A DNA stretch of 64,000 nt from Gnetum montanum (Eukaryota; Streptophyta; Gnetopsida; Gnetales; Gnetaceae), in assembly GCA_015680685.1 (NCBI GenBank), contig MNCI01037516.1:263429-327428 (forward strand). Direction: 5' to 3'. Under the pieces are notes generated by a model, which had not been told where the DNA came from, made no database searches, and worked only from the letters and a program-made list of their open reading frames with translations. The position numbers were made by a program, and so were the translations under genes. Position 1 is the stretch's first letter. Every line of letters starts with the position of its first letter. This document shows, in pieces, positions 10,607 through 22,479 of the stretch.

Positions 10607-13440
10607 ATGACACCAAAATGGAGGCACACATAGGAAGCAGGACCATCTCAACCAAGGCAAAAATGGCCTAGAATGGAAAGAGGCCAAGAACATGTCCAAG
10701 AAGAACCACTAGCAATTCATACCATAGGTTCTCTTAGAGAAGAGGTAGAGGTGGAATTCATCAAATAGATTTTAGAACCAGTAGTAGTAATTGAACACTC
10801 TCATTGGGATGATGTATTCACACCACAAGCAAATCTGGAGGTGACCTTGACAAAGGCTTGCCTGAATTAGATCAAATCATGAGATGTCCAAAAATTAGTG
10901 CTTTAGGAGTTAAACTTTGGTCCATTCCTGGAGCAAGCACCAAAAGAAGTATAGGACCAACTAAGGCCTCTACCATGTGGCAAATCATCACTTCCATTGG
11001 GGAGTGGTACATGGGAGAGACATTCCTATTTTGCAGCAACAAGTAGCCTAGATCAACAGTGAAAATCAAGGACATCTCAATGTCTTACTCAACGTAGGTC
11101 ATTGCTATAGTAATTGGGTTGCTCAAAATAGGGGCAAGTCTTGCTGAGATCCTAATGCAAGTGGATCCCAACATAACAAAACAATGGATTCAGCAGTGCT
11201 ATGGTTTTGATTGTAAGGAGTTTGACACACTCACACCAATAGAGAGGATACACTACAAGGTTGCAGCCTTCCACTTGAATCCTATGATTAGGCCAAGCAA
11301 AATCACTACCTTCTCTACTCGAGCATGCACTACTCTAAGTGGGAGATTCCCAGTCAACCTTCCATAGTTGATTTATCTAGAGATGAAGAAGCAATTTAAA
11401 GAAAATGAACATGGAAGGAAGGCACTCCCTTTTCCATGCCTCATCAAGAAACTTTGTCAAAGAGGAGGAATAGCCCACTACATGAATGATGTCGTCAAGC
11501 AAGCTTTAGTTGCCAACTAGGCAAAAATGATGAAAGATAAGATGCCTATAATGATTATCCAAGAAGAGGAACAATGACCACCACCTTCACCCACCACTCA
11601 AACAACTATACTAGACATTGTTGCAACTGCCTAACAGTTGCACAAATACAAGGAATGGCTCTTGAGTTAACAAGAGCAACGAGTAGGCATAAGTGGCAAC
11701 GACCCATCGATGTACAAACCAGCAATGAGTCACCTAAATGAGGTGGTCCAAACAATCAGTTTGATTAATGAAGATGGATCCATCTTCTCAGCCTGAAGAA
11801 TGTAGTTGCTTACAAGGTTGAATCCGAGCACCAGTAAGATCATAGTATCTATTGTAGAATAACAACCACTCTCAAAAATCTCTAGGAACACTGTGACCTT
11901 TTCTGTGCACTTGGAGGAGGATGAGGGGGCAACAATTTTCTTGATGTAGCACCAAGGGCAGGAGATTGCAGTAGAAGTGATCACTAACTAGATTGTCGAA
12001 ATGCTTGGTGCACCTATGACATCTACACTGAATGTCACTACACTCAAGGATGTGCAAATGTTGGTAAGAACCACAAGGAATAGAATAAACATAGTGTAGA
12101 ATTAAGAACTATTGGACCAATTGGTGGGAACTAGGCAACTTCTTTCAAATGTCTTTGACCTTCTAGATAGTATTACTACAATTCAGTTGGAGTTTCTTGA
12201 AGTAAGGAGCAAAAACATCATATTGGATGGGCAACTCGAAATAGCAAAGGAGCAAATGAACACTTGGTTGTGGAAGCTGCTGAATTAAGAGCCCAGATTG
12301 CTAACCTCACATTCCTCAACTTAGCACTAACAAGAGATGAAGCTATGGAACAACTTCATGTTAAAGTAAAAGGGGTTGAGGGTGCAATGGAGATGACAGT
12401 GTTCTAATGATCCTTGGGAAAGGCCACACAACAAAAAATTCATAAGGCCTTCAATTAGACCCACCAGAAGAATGTATAACTAACTATAGAGAACCATCAC
12501 CTACAAAATTTTTATACGTAGAAGCAACAATTAACTGATTTCATCCATCAACAGTTGGAGCAACTAGCTAGAACAGATATAGAACTAAGGAGATTGGTAG
12601 TAGAAAACAGAAATCTCTCCATCAAGGAGGTCCATGCCTTTCACTAGAAAATTGTGATTGAGGTAGCCACCTGAAAATTGGAGGCTCTCAAATTTAAGAG
12701 AGTTAAGGACCATTAGAGAAAATAGGTCAATCTACAAAAGGAATTAAATGAAAAACACATCCAGTTGATGAAGGCAAAAGTGAATGAAGCCCTCTAATAG
12801 CTCTAGCAGGAAAAAGAAGTGTGGCAACCCATCGTTGATGGGATAGATGCCTACAACAAAGTGGAAATTTGCATGAACGAGTTGCAAATTGAGGAGATGA
12901 TGGAATATTTAGAGCTCACCAATCTCCATTATGCAAATCTAGCCATGTTGACTATCGGATAATCATAGTTGGAACTATGAAATAGGTGGCCAGCTCCTAC
13001 TTGTCGTACGAGGCCGAGTTCAAGCATCACAAAGACACCAAGTAGAAGCTTGTGATGGCAAACATTGAACTCAAAGTGCTCAAGGCATAATTCACTGATC
13101 AATGATCAATTGTCGAGAACATGGCTAGGAGGATGAATGACTACTAGGAGCTATAGCATGTAGTCAGGGTGTTTCAAATTGAATGCAAATAGTTTGTTGC
13201 CTGTTTTGTCAACGTGAAGGAGATGTTCCCAATAATGCCATGTCTATGGGATATTCCCATTCTAGCTCACAATGTTGATATTGCATGGATTGTAAATGAT
13301 CCTTAGAGTAAGGAGAAGAAGATGAAGGCATTATTAGATGCCTTTCACCTTTCACTGAAGGTTGCAACCAAAGCAGCATAGCCACAACCACCTTAGCTAC
13401 TACACATGTTTAAAGCTAGTGAAGGTCCTTTAAAACCTTA
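10607..13440 (+). pseudogene. E1 third ORF, decayed: plant-transposon-type domain plus coiled coil
   Basis: A long reading downstream of pol, in the position of the Athila env-like ORF. The frame of 10858-11810 is open apart from scattered stops that mostly fit CAG/CAA-to-TAG/TAA changes. It contains LTPIERIHYKVAAFHLNP, STRACTTLSGRFPVN and FPCLIKKLCQRGGI. This arrangement recalls the 'putative plant transposon protein' domain common in plant retroelements (recognition from memory, moderate certainty). From about 12080 to 12960 the reading is rich in Leu, Glu, Lys and Gln and looks like coiled coil. No membrane segment or signal peptide is evident, so an envelope role is not supported. Confidence 0.6.
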
Positions 13441-13690
13441 GGAGCCTTCACTTCCTAGAACTATCTGATCTTTTCCACCACCTTCATGCCATCAAAGGAC
13501 GTGCTATCAAATTTTTGTATAGTCACATCATGGTGTTTGATTTTGTGTCATGAACACGACAATTTTTGTAATTTGTTGATTCGTACACTTGGGCACTTAG
13601 TTTTGTCAAGTTAATTTATTTTGTTAAGAGTTAGTCAGTAATCCCATACCTTCTCAATTTTGTAAGGGAACTTAAGGATGAGTTTTCATT

Positions 13691-13702
13691 CAATTGTGGG
13701 GG
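13691..13702 (+). promoter_or_regulatory. E1 polypurine tract
   Basis: caattgtggggg sits immediately 5' of the 3' LTR, where plus-strand DNA synthesis is primed. E3 has a G-run in the same sequence context (gatgagttttcatt upstream in both). Confidence 0.75.
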
Positions 13703-14622
13703 TAATCAAAGTGTCGCATTGATGGGCCTCCATCGATGAGGCCCCATTTATGTGGTGTTGCCCCATTAATGGGGTTGTGTTGATGTAGTGTTTGCTACAT
13801 CTACGGGGCCCCGTTGACATAGTACTATAGTAAAAACTATAAATATGAGCTCTCAACTATGTTTATAGTGATTCAAGTCATGGTAGTAGTAAAGCTCTTT
13901 TAGTTTGTTTATTTGAAAGTTAAATTTTTTTTTGAATGCCTATAATAGAAGTCATTAAGTGTATGAATCCTTATTTTTGCATTGTTGTACCTGAGCACGA
14001 GAGTGTGTACAATAATAAAGATGAGCTTCTTAATAAACCTTATAGCATTTTGGATAGTTTAGATATTTATTCATGCATTTAATGCTTTTAGTTATTTATT
14101 TAATGTTTTCCAATAATTAAGCTAATTAAGTAATTAAGTGAGTTAAGCTAGATAGACTGAATACATAAGTACGATCACTTCGAGCGTAACATGTATTCAC
14201 TTGGTAATCCCAGCATCATTATTGCTTGGTGTGCCTAGTAGCATAGTGCTTAATAACCCAGTAGTGGATACGTGGGTTCAAAATGTGTACAAAAAGTGGG
14301 ACCGGATAATTATGTTAGGATTAGTTAGAGACTAGTTAAGTGGTTAAATTAGATTAGTTATTAAATTATTCCATCTCTCTACTCTAAGCACCAAAGAACA
14401 TTAAACATAAAATAATAAAAATCATATGTCTCGATTACACTTAACCATACCTTTGTATATCACAAGTATAATTTGGAAGACAACAAACAACCTTAGGGCA
14501 AGGATCACTTCCTAAAAGACTAGTGTACCAGACACCATAGAGTCCACGGAATTCAACCAAATTGAGCATGAGTGCTTTCTGATTTGTATGGTTGGGTGTA
14601 GGGGTACCTCAACCACTCATCA
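13703..14622 (+). repeat. E1 3' LTR
   Basis: 920 bp, aligned throughout with 2380-3306. Its start is eroded (TAATCAAAG against TGATGAGTGTCAAAG in the 5' copy), while the CTCATCA end is intact. A TATAAATA box lies at 13838-13845. Target duplication ACTAC follows at 14623-14627. Confidence 0.92.
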
Positions 14623-14627
14623 ACTAC

Positions 14628-15608
14628 CACGAGTTATTAGAGATGCATTGTAAAACAAAATATTATTATAAAGGTATTTAGTATGCATCCATTAAATCCA
14701 TGGCTTGTTTCCTATGTAAAGATGCTAAATTAGTTTACCAAGCAACAACAAAAATTGAGGTGGTGAAGATATCAACTATGACCTTCCTAAAAAGTTTGAC
14801 AAATAAAATTGCATTTTATACAATAAAAACTTCTATCATTAGTATGAGAATAAAGAAATTGACATTCCATTTTTCTTATACTATTCATAAACTCTTTTAG
14901 GGCTTTGTAACAAGAATGCATAAATGAGCATAGCATGAAGCGCAAGATTCTCCTTACTTAAAGTTAAAATCTTTTCCTTGCATATAGTCCAATGTTTTGC
15001 TACTTCATCAATAACCTTACCCAAAACATATTTTCTATTGTTAACAAAAGATAATTCAGAAAATTTATTATATTATATATGTGTTAACCATTCTTTTAAA
15101 ATTATTATCAATTTCACTAGTATAATAATTTATCACAATTGCAAAATAATATTTTATAAATATCACTATTAATTAAAATATTTTTAATCTTTAAAGCAAA
15201 AAAGTCTTTATTACCAGATTTAATCTATTATAACATCATACATTTTTTTAAACTAACAATTTTCTAAACATTACCTTAATATAAAAAATCACTGATATTA
15301 TATCTTTCAAAATATAGAATGTTGTACTAACTATAATTATGATTAAATTTTGATTATATACGGATGAAGATCATATGAGTAATAACAAATTTTAAAATTT
15401 TATTTTGATATTGTAAATATTATTTATTATTATTTATTAAATTATCTAAGATCAAGAAGGGAAAAGCATGTCTGAATACGTTGCCATTAAGTCCTCTGAT
15501 ATTCAAGATGACATTGGAAAGGAATATGCTTTGGGTGAGAATGAAGAAGGGTAAGATAATATCATATTAAGAAAATAGATTTATTCAATTACATGGAAGC
15601 TGAAAACA
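14628..15608. other. AT-rich flank between E1 and the O-methyltransferase gene
   Basis: Very AT-rich and no gene is supported. One oddity is a short plus-strand frame 15468-15550 (ATG... ending in Glu codons) directly followed by gtaag, which looks like a small exon with a donor site. I do not recognise the peptide. Confidence 0.4.
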
Positions 15609-15614
15609 TTTATT
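15609..15614 (-). terminator. Candidate polyadenylation signal of the O-methyltransferase gene
   Basis: AATAAA on the minus strand, about 114 bases past the stop codon at 15728-15730, a usual distance for a plant 3' UTR. Confidence 0.4.
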
Positions 15615-15727
15615 GAAGTCTAAGAAATAACGGGAGATTTGTTGAAGGGTTACAAACCCTCAAGGCTTACTTAATTTCTTTGGTTCGTTGATTCTGGTTT
15701 TGGAAGGAGCGACTACAGTTGCGTTGT

Positions 15728-18700
15728 TTACGGAAAAGCCTCGATGACGCATTGCCCAGGAGAGACTGGGGGTGGGAGTGGGAGTGGCAGGATTTTCATG
15801 TTAGAGAAACCAGCTGCCAACAGCATCTCCCTTAGTTCTGCTTCATTTCTCTCACGCCCCCCTGTCATGGTTGCCCCCATGAGCAGGTCGATTGTTAGGC
15901 CCATCACCGACGTGAACTTGTCTGGGTTGCCATCTCCATCTGCATTTGCATTTACAGTGGGGAGCACAAAATCCACAATGACGAGGTAGCCATTGGGAGG
16001 AAGGGCTGCCCTGCAGGCCTTTAGGATTCTTACACCGTCAAAGTCGTTCCAGTCGTGCAGAATGAACTTCAGCAGCATGCACTCTGCGCTGGGCACGCTC
16101 TTAAACATGTCCCCCGCTCTATGCTCCACGCCTGGCTTTCATTTTAAAGAAAGGGAAATGAAATTCAGATCCAAATTGAAAGGGCTTTTAAAATAATTAC
16201 ATATGAAAAACTGGAACTACGTCTATTAAGATCCTGCAACTGTATCCTAATCAGTTTTCTCTGCGAACTGTTAACGAAATAGCAGAAATCATCAAAATCA
16301 TTGTAGGCTACTTAACCAGTGGACCAACATTTCATACCTGGCGTGAAATCCATAACTTGTTAAAAAAAAAAAAAACAAAAAATCTTACCTTTGCACCAAC
16401 ACATCACTGTTAATCCCCTTAACCGCCTCTTTCTCTTTTTGGAAAAAAAGTGTTAGTACAAACAAACTTATGCTTTCAGGGGCTGTGGCAATAACGTGGG
16501 GGAGGTCGAAGTTCATGCAGTTAACTACGACAAGAAAGCCCATTCGAAACTTTTTAGTAGAAAAACCCTACGAGTGTTTATGCACAAAATATCCATTATG
16601 ATCTATGCATCAAAAGAATCCGATTCATGTTGAAGGGAGGAATCAAGGATTCGTCATTCTGAAGGTGTGTTTGGGTATGTGTGGCTCAAGAAAAAGTGGG
16701 CACGGGTTCCTAGGCAGGGGACGTGATAGAGAAAATTTAAATATATTAGTTTTTTAAAAAATTAAATCTCATATATCATAAAAATGCATTGTAAAATATA
16801 GAACAATATAAATCCAAAATATTGTTAATGCTTAAAAATTGCACAGAAGATTACAATATCACCATTAAATTGAATTGAAGCAAGAAAATTTGCAAAGGTA
16901 TAGAGGGCATTGTATCCATTTCCTTAGGAGCCATGATATGGCCAAACACAATTTCTGCAACAACCAAAATGAAACCCCTTTGTTACTCAATCCAATATTT
17001 CCAAAAATGAAATTAAGCCTCATGCCTCAACCAAATTTATAACAAATTAGGTCTGCTAATACTTTTGTTCAACTACTACCAGTGAGTGAGTAGCACCCTA
17101 GGGACTACCTGTGAGTAGCGCCATAGGGCCACGTTGAAGATGGCCGCACTAAAAGAAGGCACAACTTAACTAAACTAGGCACAGCCAGGAACTCACCTCA
17201 CCTACAATGATGAAAACCTTTCAGACGCTGAAAAATCGGCACTAAGGGGAAAGTAAATACAGAGCGCCATGAGGTTGCATAGGCCATTGGCCATGTGCTG
17301 GTGGGCTTCGTTGCTTTATAAGCAAAGATTTTTAAAAAAGTTTAACAAGCATCCATCCATCAGTCATTATGTTCATGACTCATGACCCATGACGATGACC
17401 CTGTTTTGTTTTTTCTTTTTTAAGCAGACATGTGAGAAAAAGAGCAAAAACCAGCAGTGAACAATAAACACGCGTGAATGTGTGAGTCATGGCGGAACCT
17501 TTCACGGTCCCGAGCAATGTTTTCCTCCCACGGCCCGTCCAAAACTTGATTCCCTTGTTTTCTGTGGTGCGTCTCATGCCGATTGCATGAATCTTGATTG
17601 CTTGCTTGCCACTTAACAATGAAATGAAATTTTTGGTATGATTCAGAGAAGGAGAAGATACGTAAGATTTTAATGCAAAATGCAGACATCGCAAGAACTC
17701 AGAAGGCAAGAACAATACGAGGCAAGGCAAAGTGACCATTTCAATGTATATGTACAAATCCAGAAAAAATTTCATTGGAAATTATGAAATACGTACCCGT
17801 GGCGAATTTAATGCGCTTCTGTACGTGCAGTCCCGAATCCTAAGCTAACAGTTCGTCAAAATTTATCCGGAATCGCGAATCTCGAGCGCATAGATTACGA
17901 TTAAAATACAAGGCTCTTCTAAACCGTCAAGGAAACAGAAAAAATCATTGTTGGATACCGATTCTCTTTGTTTGAATCGTATAGAACTATGTCTACTAAG
18001 ATCCTTCTACTGTATCCTAATCAGCTGTCTCTGAAAACTGTTAATGAAATAGCAGAAATCATCAAAATCATCGTAGGCTACCCAATTCCATACCTAGCGT
18101 GGAATTCATAACTTGTTCAAAATAACAATAGAAAAAATCTTACCCTTGCACGAACACAACATTGTTAATACCCTTAACCACATCTTGCCCCATTTACATT
18201 TCAAAAAAAGTGTTAGTACAAACAAACCTGTGCGCTCAGGGGCGGCGGCAATAACGTGGGGCAGGTCGAAGTTGATGGCGGAGGTGATATTTCGGTGGTG
18301 CTTCACGATCTGCTCAGCAAGAGTGCCGGTACCACCGGCAATATCAACCAGCGACGACACATGCTTGAAGCCTTCATAGGACAACAGTGCAGTGGCAAGC
18401 ATGGCAGAGCCAGCGGCCATGGCGTTATTGAATAACTCATTAACTCGATCATCTGAAGCAGTGTACTTCCAGAAATTCATGCCGTGGGCGTGCACAAAGC
18501 CATGACCACCGCACATGACGGAATCATGTAAGTGATGCCAACCAGCCTGAGCCACTGTATCATTTACAAACAGAAGAATATCCCTTCTGGATGCTCCTCC
18601 CGGTCGCCGGACAAACCACTCGGCTGCCGCCGAGAGACCGTACCTCCTCTCTCCGCTGCCGGAGGCCGAGTACCGGACCGTGAAAAAGCCGGTGGCTGCC

Positions 18701-19080
18701 AGAAAACGCATAATTCTGTGCAGCATGTCCAGTCCCTCCGGCGGTGGCGATGGTGACAAGTACTCGGCAATTTCGGTGACCGACATGGCCGATCGGTCAC
18801 CGTCACCGTTGCCAGCGGAGTTGAAGATTATATCGGGCAGTCCGAGCAGCACCGCGGCCTTCACGGCCATGGACTCGGCAAATGAGTAGGTTATTTTGCA
18901 TGCCGCTGCATAACCTTCTTGACGGGCCTTAACCATTGCCATTGCAGTTGTAGACTGACACTTGACGTCTTTCAGATCGCTGTTTGAACCACTGAGTGAG
19001 GTTGCCAGAATCATCTGTTGAACTGGTATTTTTATAGCATTCATACAGGTCCCGCAGGAGATGCTGAGGCTAATATGCAT
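15728..19080 (-). CDS. Caffeic-acid-type (class II) O-methyltransferase, two exons
   Basis: Predicted to transfer methyl from S-adenosylmethionine to a hydroxyl of a phenolic substrate in the cytosol; the substrate cannot be told. Exon 1 is 19080-18228 and exon 2 is 16131-15728, joined in phase 1 inside a Gly codon (CAG/GTTTGT donor, GCCAG acceptor). The product is 418 aa from the first Met; starts at residues 23 (19014) or 47 are as likely, and residue 47 gives 372 aa, the usual family length. Seen: dimerisation-type N-terminal helices (SFAESMAVKAAVLLGLPDII), SAM motif LVDIAGGTGTLAEQI, NFDLPHVI, GDMF, catalytic-His motif ILHDWND, and GGRERNEAEL with the conserved Glu. The Glu usual in the AECILP-type block is Asp (VDFVLP). 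No stop interrupts the exons. A weak TATA (aatataat) at about 19090-19097 would favour a downstream Met. Confidence 0.85.
16215..16516 (-). pseudogene. Duplicated exon-1 end plus intron start inside the O-methyltransferase intron
   Basis: This segment aligns with 17985-18276: it holds the last codons of exon 1 (MNFDLPHVIATAPE here, NFDLPHVIAAAPE in exon 1), the donor GTTTG, and about 240 bp of the following intron including the tgttagtacaaacaaac block. Homology stops abruptly at 16516, inside the exon. It lies about 85 bp before the exon-2 acceptor, so exon 2 seems to come from a second gene copy whose exon 1 was mostly lost. It carries no frame of its own. Confidence 0.75.
16517..17984. other. 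Remainder of the O-methyltransferase intron
   Basis: No gene is recognised. The open frames at 17380-17775 lack any known domain. This 1.5-kb piece separates the two homologous intron segments and has no similarity I can see to either. Confidence 0.4.
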
Positions 19081-19667
19081 GCTGGCCCATTATATTTTTT
19101 TTTAATATTTTTCTTGTCCTGGCATGCATGATTCTACATGGGGCAGGTTTTGACAAAAATTCCAGAAGAAATTATTGTAATTGCAGAGCCGTTGAGATTG
19201 AGTTCGTTTTCTATTTTATTTAAAAGCCCGTTAACAGGTAAGGATGAAACCAGCGGGAGTGTTAACGAGGCTAGGACTTTGCGTTGCTCGTTTTTTAGAA
19301 AATGAACCTGGACCGGCGAGTAACATTTCATTATTTAAACTTTCATTATTTAACATTTATAAACTTTCATTATTTAACATTTATAGTTACGTCGCAAATA
19401 GTATCCATGAAATATTGTACGCTTAAAATAGTCAAAATTCGACTAAGCTCGTGGGTGGCAAGTAACCCTCATCATCGATGATGCATGATATCCCTATATT
19501 ATATCCCGTCTATGACGCTCCACAAACTTCAGCAAATACGTTTTTATTAAAGTCTTTTTCCTTCCCAACGCAAAAGCTCCATGTCTCGTGCCTTTTAGCA
19601 GGGATTTTTCAAATTTTACATCACGTGCCTTGACCAGGAGACTTTGATACATCTTCTTCGCTTCATT

Positions 19668-19803
19668 GATATACGAATAGAAATTGTCTTGTTTATGGAT
19701 GTGGTGCCAATAGAGTAGCAGCACTGGTTCACACGGATATACGAATAGAAATTGTCTTATTTATGGATGTCGTGCCAATAGAGTAGCAGCACTAGTTCAC
19801 ACG
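19668..19803. repeat. 68-bp tandem duplication upstream of the O-methyltransferase gene
   Basis: 19668-19735 is followed directly by a near-identical copy 19736-19803 (gatatacgaatagaaattg... ending gttcacacg). It sits within a looser duplication: 19520-19735 resembles 19820-20160 (caaatacg, catcacgtgcctt, tttgatacatct and gtggtgc blocks recur in order). Confidence 0.8.
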
Positions 19804-20821
19804 GCTATGGTGCTGCAGAAAATGCAGCAAATACGGTTTATTAAGACTTTTCTTTCACGTAGCAAAACCTCTACGTCTCTTGCCTTTTAAAAGGGATTTT
19901 TATAAAATCTGATTTTAAATTTCAACTTGTACATATTTTTTTATCACATACTTTTGTGAGCACATTCTTCATTTTTCTTCAAATTTCACATCATGTGCCT
20001 TAACCTTAAAAGTTTGATACATCTCGATTGCCTTAACACATGAATGAAAATGAGGTCAAGTGGATTACAATCCAAATGATTTCCAAAACGTGTTTTAAAA
20101 GTTTTTGTTTTGTTTATAGATGTGGTGCTAGTAAAGTAGTACTAGTGGGTCATAAATGCTATATGAAAAACCAAAGATCTCAAGGTGAAATAGTTTAACT
20201 TCGAATCCCACAGGCCTCAAGAAAGGATCCAAAGTACATTGGACGATCTTGTCAATTACCCAAGGACTTATGATTCGTAAAATGATGTGAATAAGATCTA
20301 AATCTAGAGAAATAGAAAATAAACTTACATTGAACAAATGAACTACACATTTTTATTAAAATAATAAATTTTTTGCATGAACAAAGTTTAGGTGAGTACA
20401 AATATATATGTTTTGAATGCACAAAGAGCCAAACAAAGGATTCTTCGAGCCCAATGAAGCTAGCAAAGTGTGTCCTATAGTCAGCTTGATTCTCTAGAGG
20501 TTCCAAGTTTCACTCCTAAAGTTCTTTACTCTCTCTCTGGCACTTGGATCTGTGCTATGGGTGGTGGAATGATTGCTGAACTTCTGGTGAATCTACACTA
20601 TTTTGAAAGTCTCTAGTTCAACCTAAATGCAAATTTGCCAAAAGTCCTTTTAATGTGGACAACTTCAGTTTTTATAGGCCATATGTTGTTTGATCCATTG
20701 TTGCAAATTTCTACCATGATTGCTAATAAATTGTTCCAAATTGCATGTTTTTGCAAGTCATCTAGTTGTAATGTATTTATCAAATTTGGAAAGTTTGATG
20801 GTTTTTACGTTGGCTTCATGT

Positions 20822-20980
20822 GCTGCCTAGCCTAAAAATTTAATGCCCAAATTTATAAGTTGGTTCTACATGCCTCTTAGCATAAAAACTAAAGCCCAAA
20901 AATTTATACGTTAGCTATAGGTATCTTAGCATAAAAACTAAGGCCCAAAAATTTATATGCTAGCTGCAAGTGGTTCCAGC
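20822..20980. repeat. Three degenerate ~50-bp tandem units
   Basis: Units start near 20826, 20877 and 20926. Each contains ctta/ctag, cataaaaacta, gcccaaaaattta and a ttagctat-like end. No function is apparent. Confidence 0.65.
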
Positions 20981-22479
20981 ATATAAATTGCTACGGCCAA
21001 CATAAAAATAGAGAAAAACCCAAATTTGGTGGTTCCCAAGGCATTTTCAGCCTTCCAAAGCCTAGGTACATGCAAAATACAACTTTTCTTACTTGGAAAA
21101 TAAGGCACTCACAACTTATGGAGCAGTTTTTAGACTTCATAAGCTAAGATGTGTGAGATTGTAGCCTACGAACTACAAGTTTCATACTTTACAATAAAAT
21201 TCTACCTCAAATTTCAATGATGCAGGTTAAAATGCCATGTATTAGGAAAAATAAGGCAATTGTGTTTGTCATTATTTTCCACCAAATTAGAAATGGTTTT
21301 GGTCATGGGTTGCAACATGAATTTTTTTTTGTAGTATTTCACTAGTCCCTCTTTGTTGATGTTTTGAGGATTGACCTAAGAGACATTGACAAAGAATGCA
21401 AAACATTACCATAGGTCTATCACCAACATTTCCTCTTTGTGCTTGACATTGTTATCAAACAATGGCAAAGAGTGCTTGTGATGGTATGATAACGTTATGA
21501 TGAGATGATATATGATAAATACTATATTTGGTTTCAAGCAAATGATCATAGAGATTAACAATGAATTCTACATGTTGACATCATGGTTACAATATGGTAG
21601 TGATATGCTGGTTGATTGGTGTAGTCTTCACATTTCGTGCTTCAAGGTTCTACTCACTCAGTAATGTTTTTGAGGAACCAATATTCCATTCCATGGCTTC
21701 TTTGGCCATTAAGCTCCTTCCTTTGCTTGTTCGAAGTTGTTGATCTTACTTTTGGATTCATTGACCTTTTGGCTTCATAGGCAATTTGCTTCCCCATTTT
21801 TTCTCCTTTTTAAGGGGTGAAACCATCATTTGATTTCATTGTCAAGGTTGAACTTAGTTTGGTTTTTTCATTGAATAAGATGTGTTACATCCAATAAACT
21901 TAACAATGGAGCATGATGAAGGAGATGTCATATGGCCATAATGCATGAGTATCAAAGATAGGTCATCATTGTTGTTTAGGGTAAAAAAGGTTGTAATTGG
22001 GCTATGGGATTGTGGCTTAAGAGGAATAACACAAGTCATGTAAGACAAGTACTCTTTGCATGGTAGGACAACCTAATCAAATCTAATGCATCAAGGTCAC
22101 ATGGTAACTTGCTTCAATGATGAGTTGCACCTTTGTGATGACTTTGAACTTCATCGGACAAGCAGAACTCCAAGAGGATAAGAAAACAACATAAAGCATA
22201 CATGTTATTAGAAGACATTGCATAAGGCTATATGAGATAACTAGTGAACTATAGGACCCCATAGGCTACCATTAGTACAACATTAGGAGATCTGTGTCAT
22301 GTGTCATAGATTTCACAAGGCTTGTAGTTCATTAATTGTGTCAAATTGAGATATATATATATATATAGAAATAGATAGAGAGTTGGAAGTCATGCAGGCT
22401 CACTTGTTATTGGTTGTAAAGGCCACTAATGTCGATTGTTCATTCATACTTGTAAAGAAAAGGCTCTAAGAAAACATGT

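Larger units (their letters stand above)
2380..14622 (+). mobile_element. E1: complete but decayed Athila-like Ty3/gypsy LTR retrotransposon
   Basis: A 12.2-kb element bounded by direct LTRs (2380-3306 and 13703-14622) and flanked by identical 5-bp target duplications ACTAC (2375-2379 and 14623-14627). The order is LTR, PBS, gag, RT-RNH-INT, long spacer, third ORF, PPT, LTR. The Asp-tRNA-type PBS, the pol sequence type and an ORF downstream of integrase point to the Athila lineage. All frames contain stops and the protease is missing. The two LTRs are easily aligned but carry many substitutions, so the insertion is old. Confidence 0.9.
19081..22470. other. Non-coding interval between the O-methyltransferase gene and E2 integrase
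   Basis: No supported gene. It holds the upstream region of the O-methyltransferase gene (to about 19500), the tandem duplication above, a 49-51-bp repeat at 20822-20980 and a (TA)n run at 22349-22367. The 22470-20160 part is probably the 3' non-coding region of E2, but I could not find a matching LTR pair. Confidence 0.4.

Noticed and set aside
17380-17775. 131-codon open frame on the minus strand in the O-methyltransferase intron
   Set aside because: No recognisable domain, overlapping open frames, inside an intron; probably chance.
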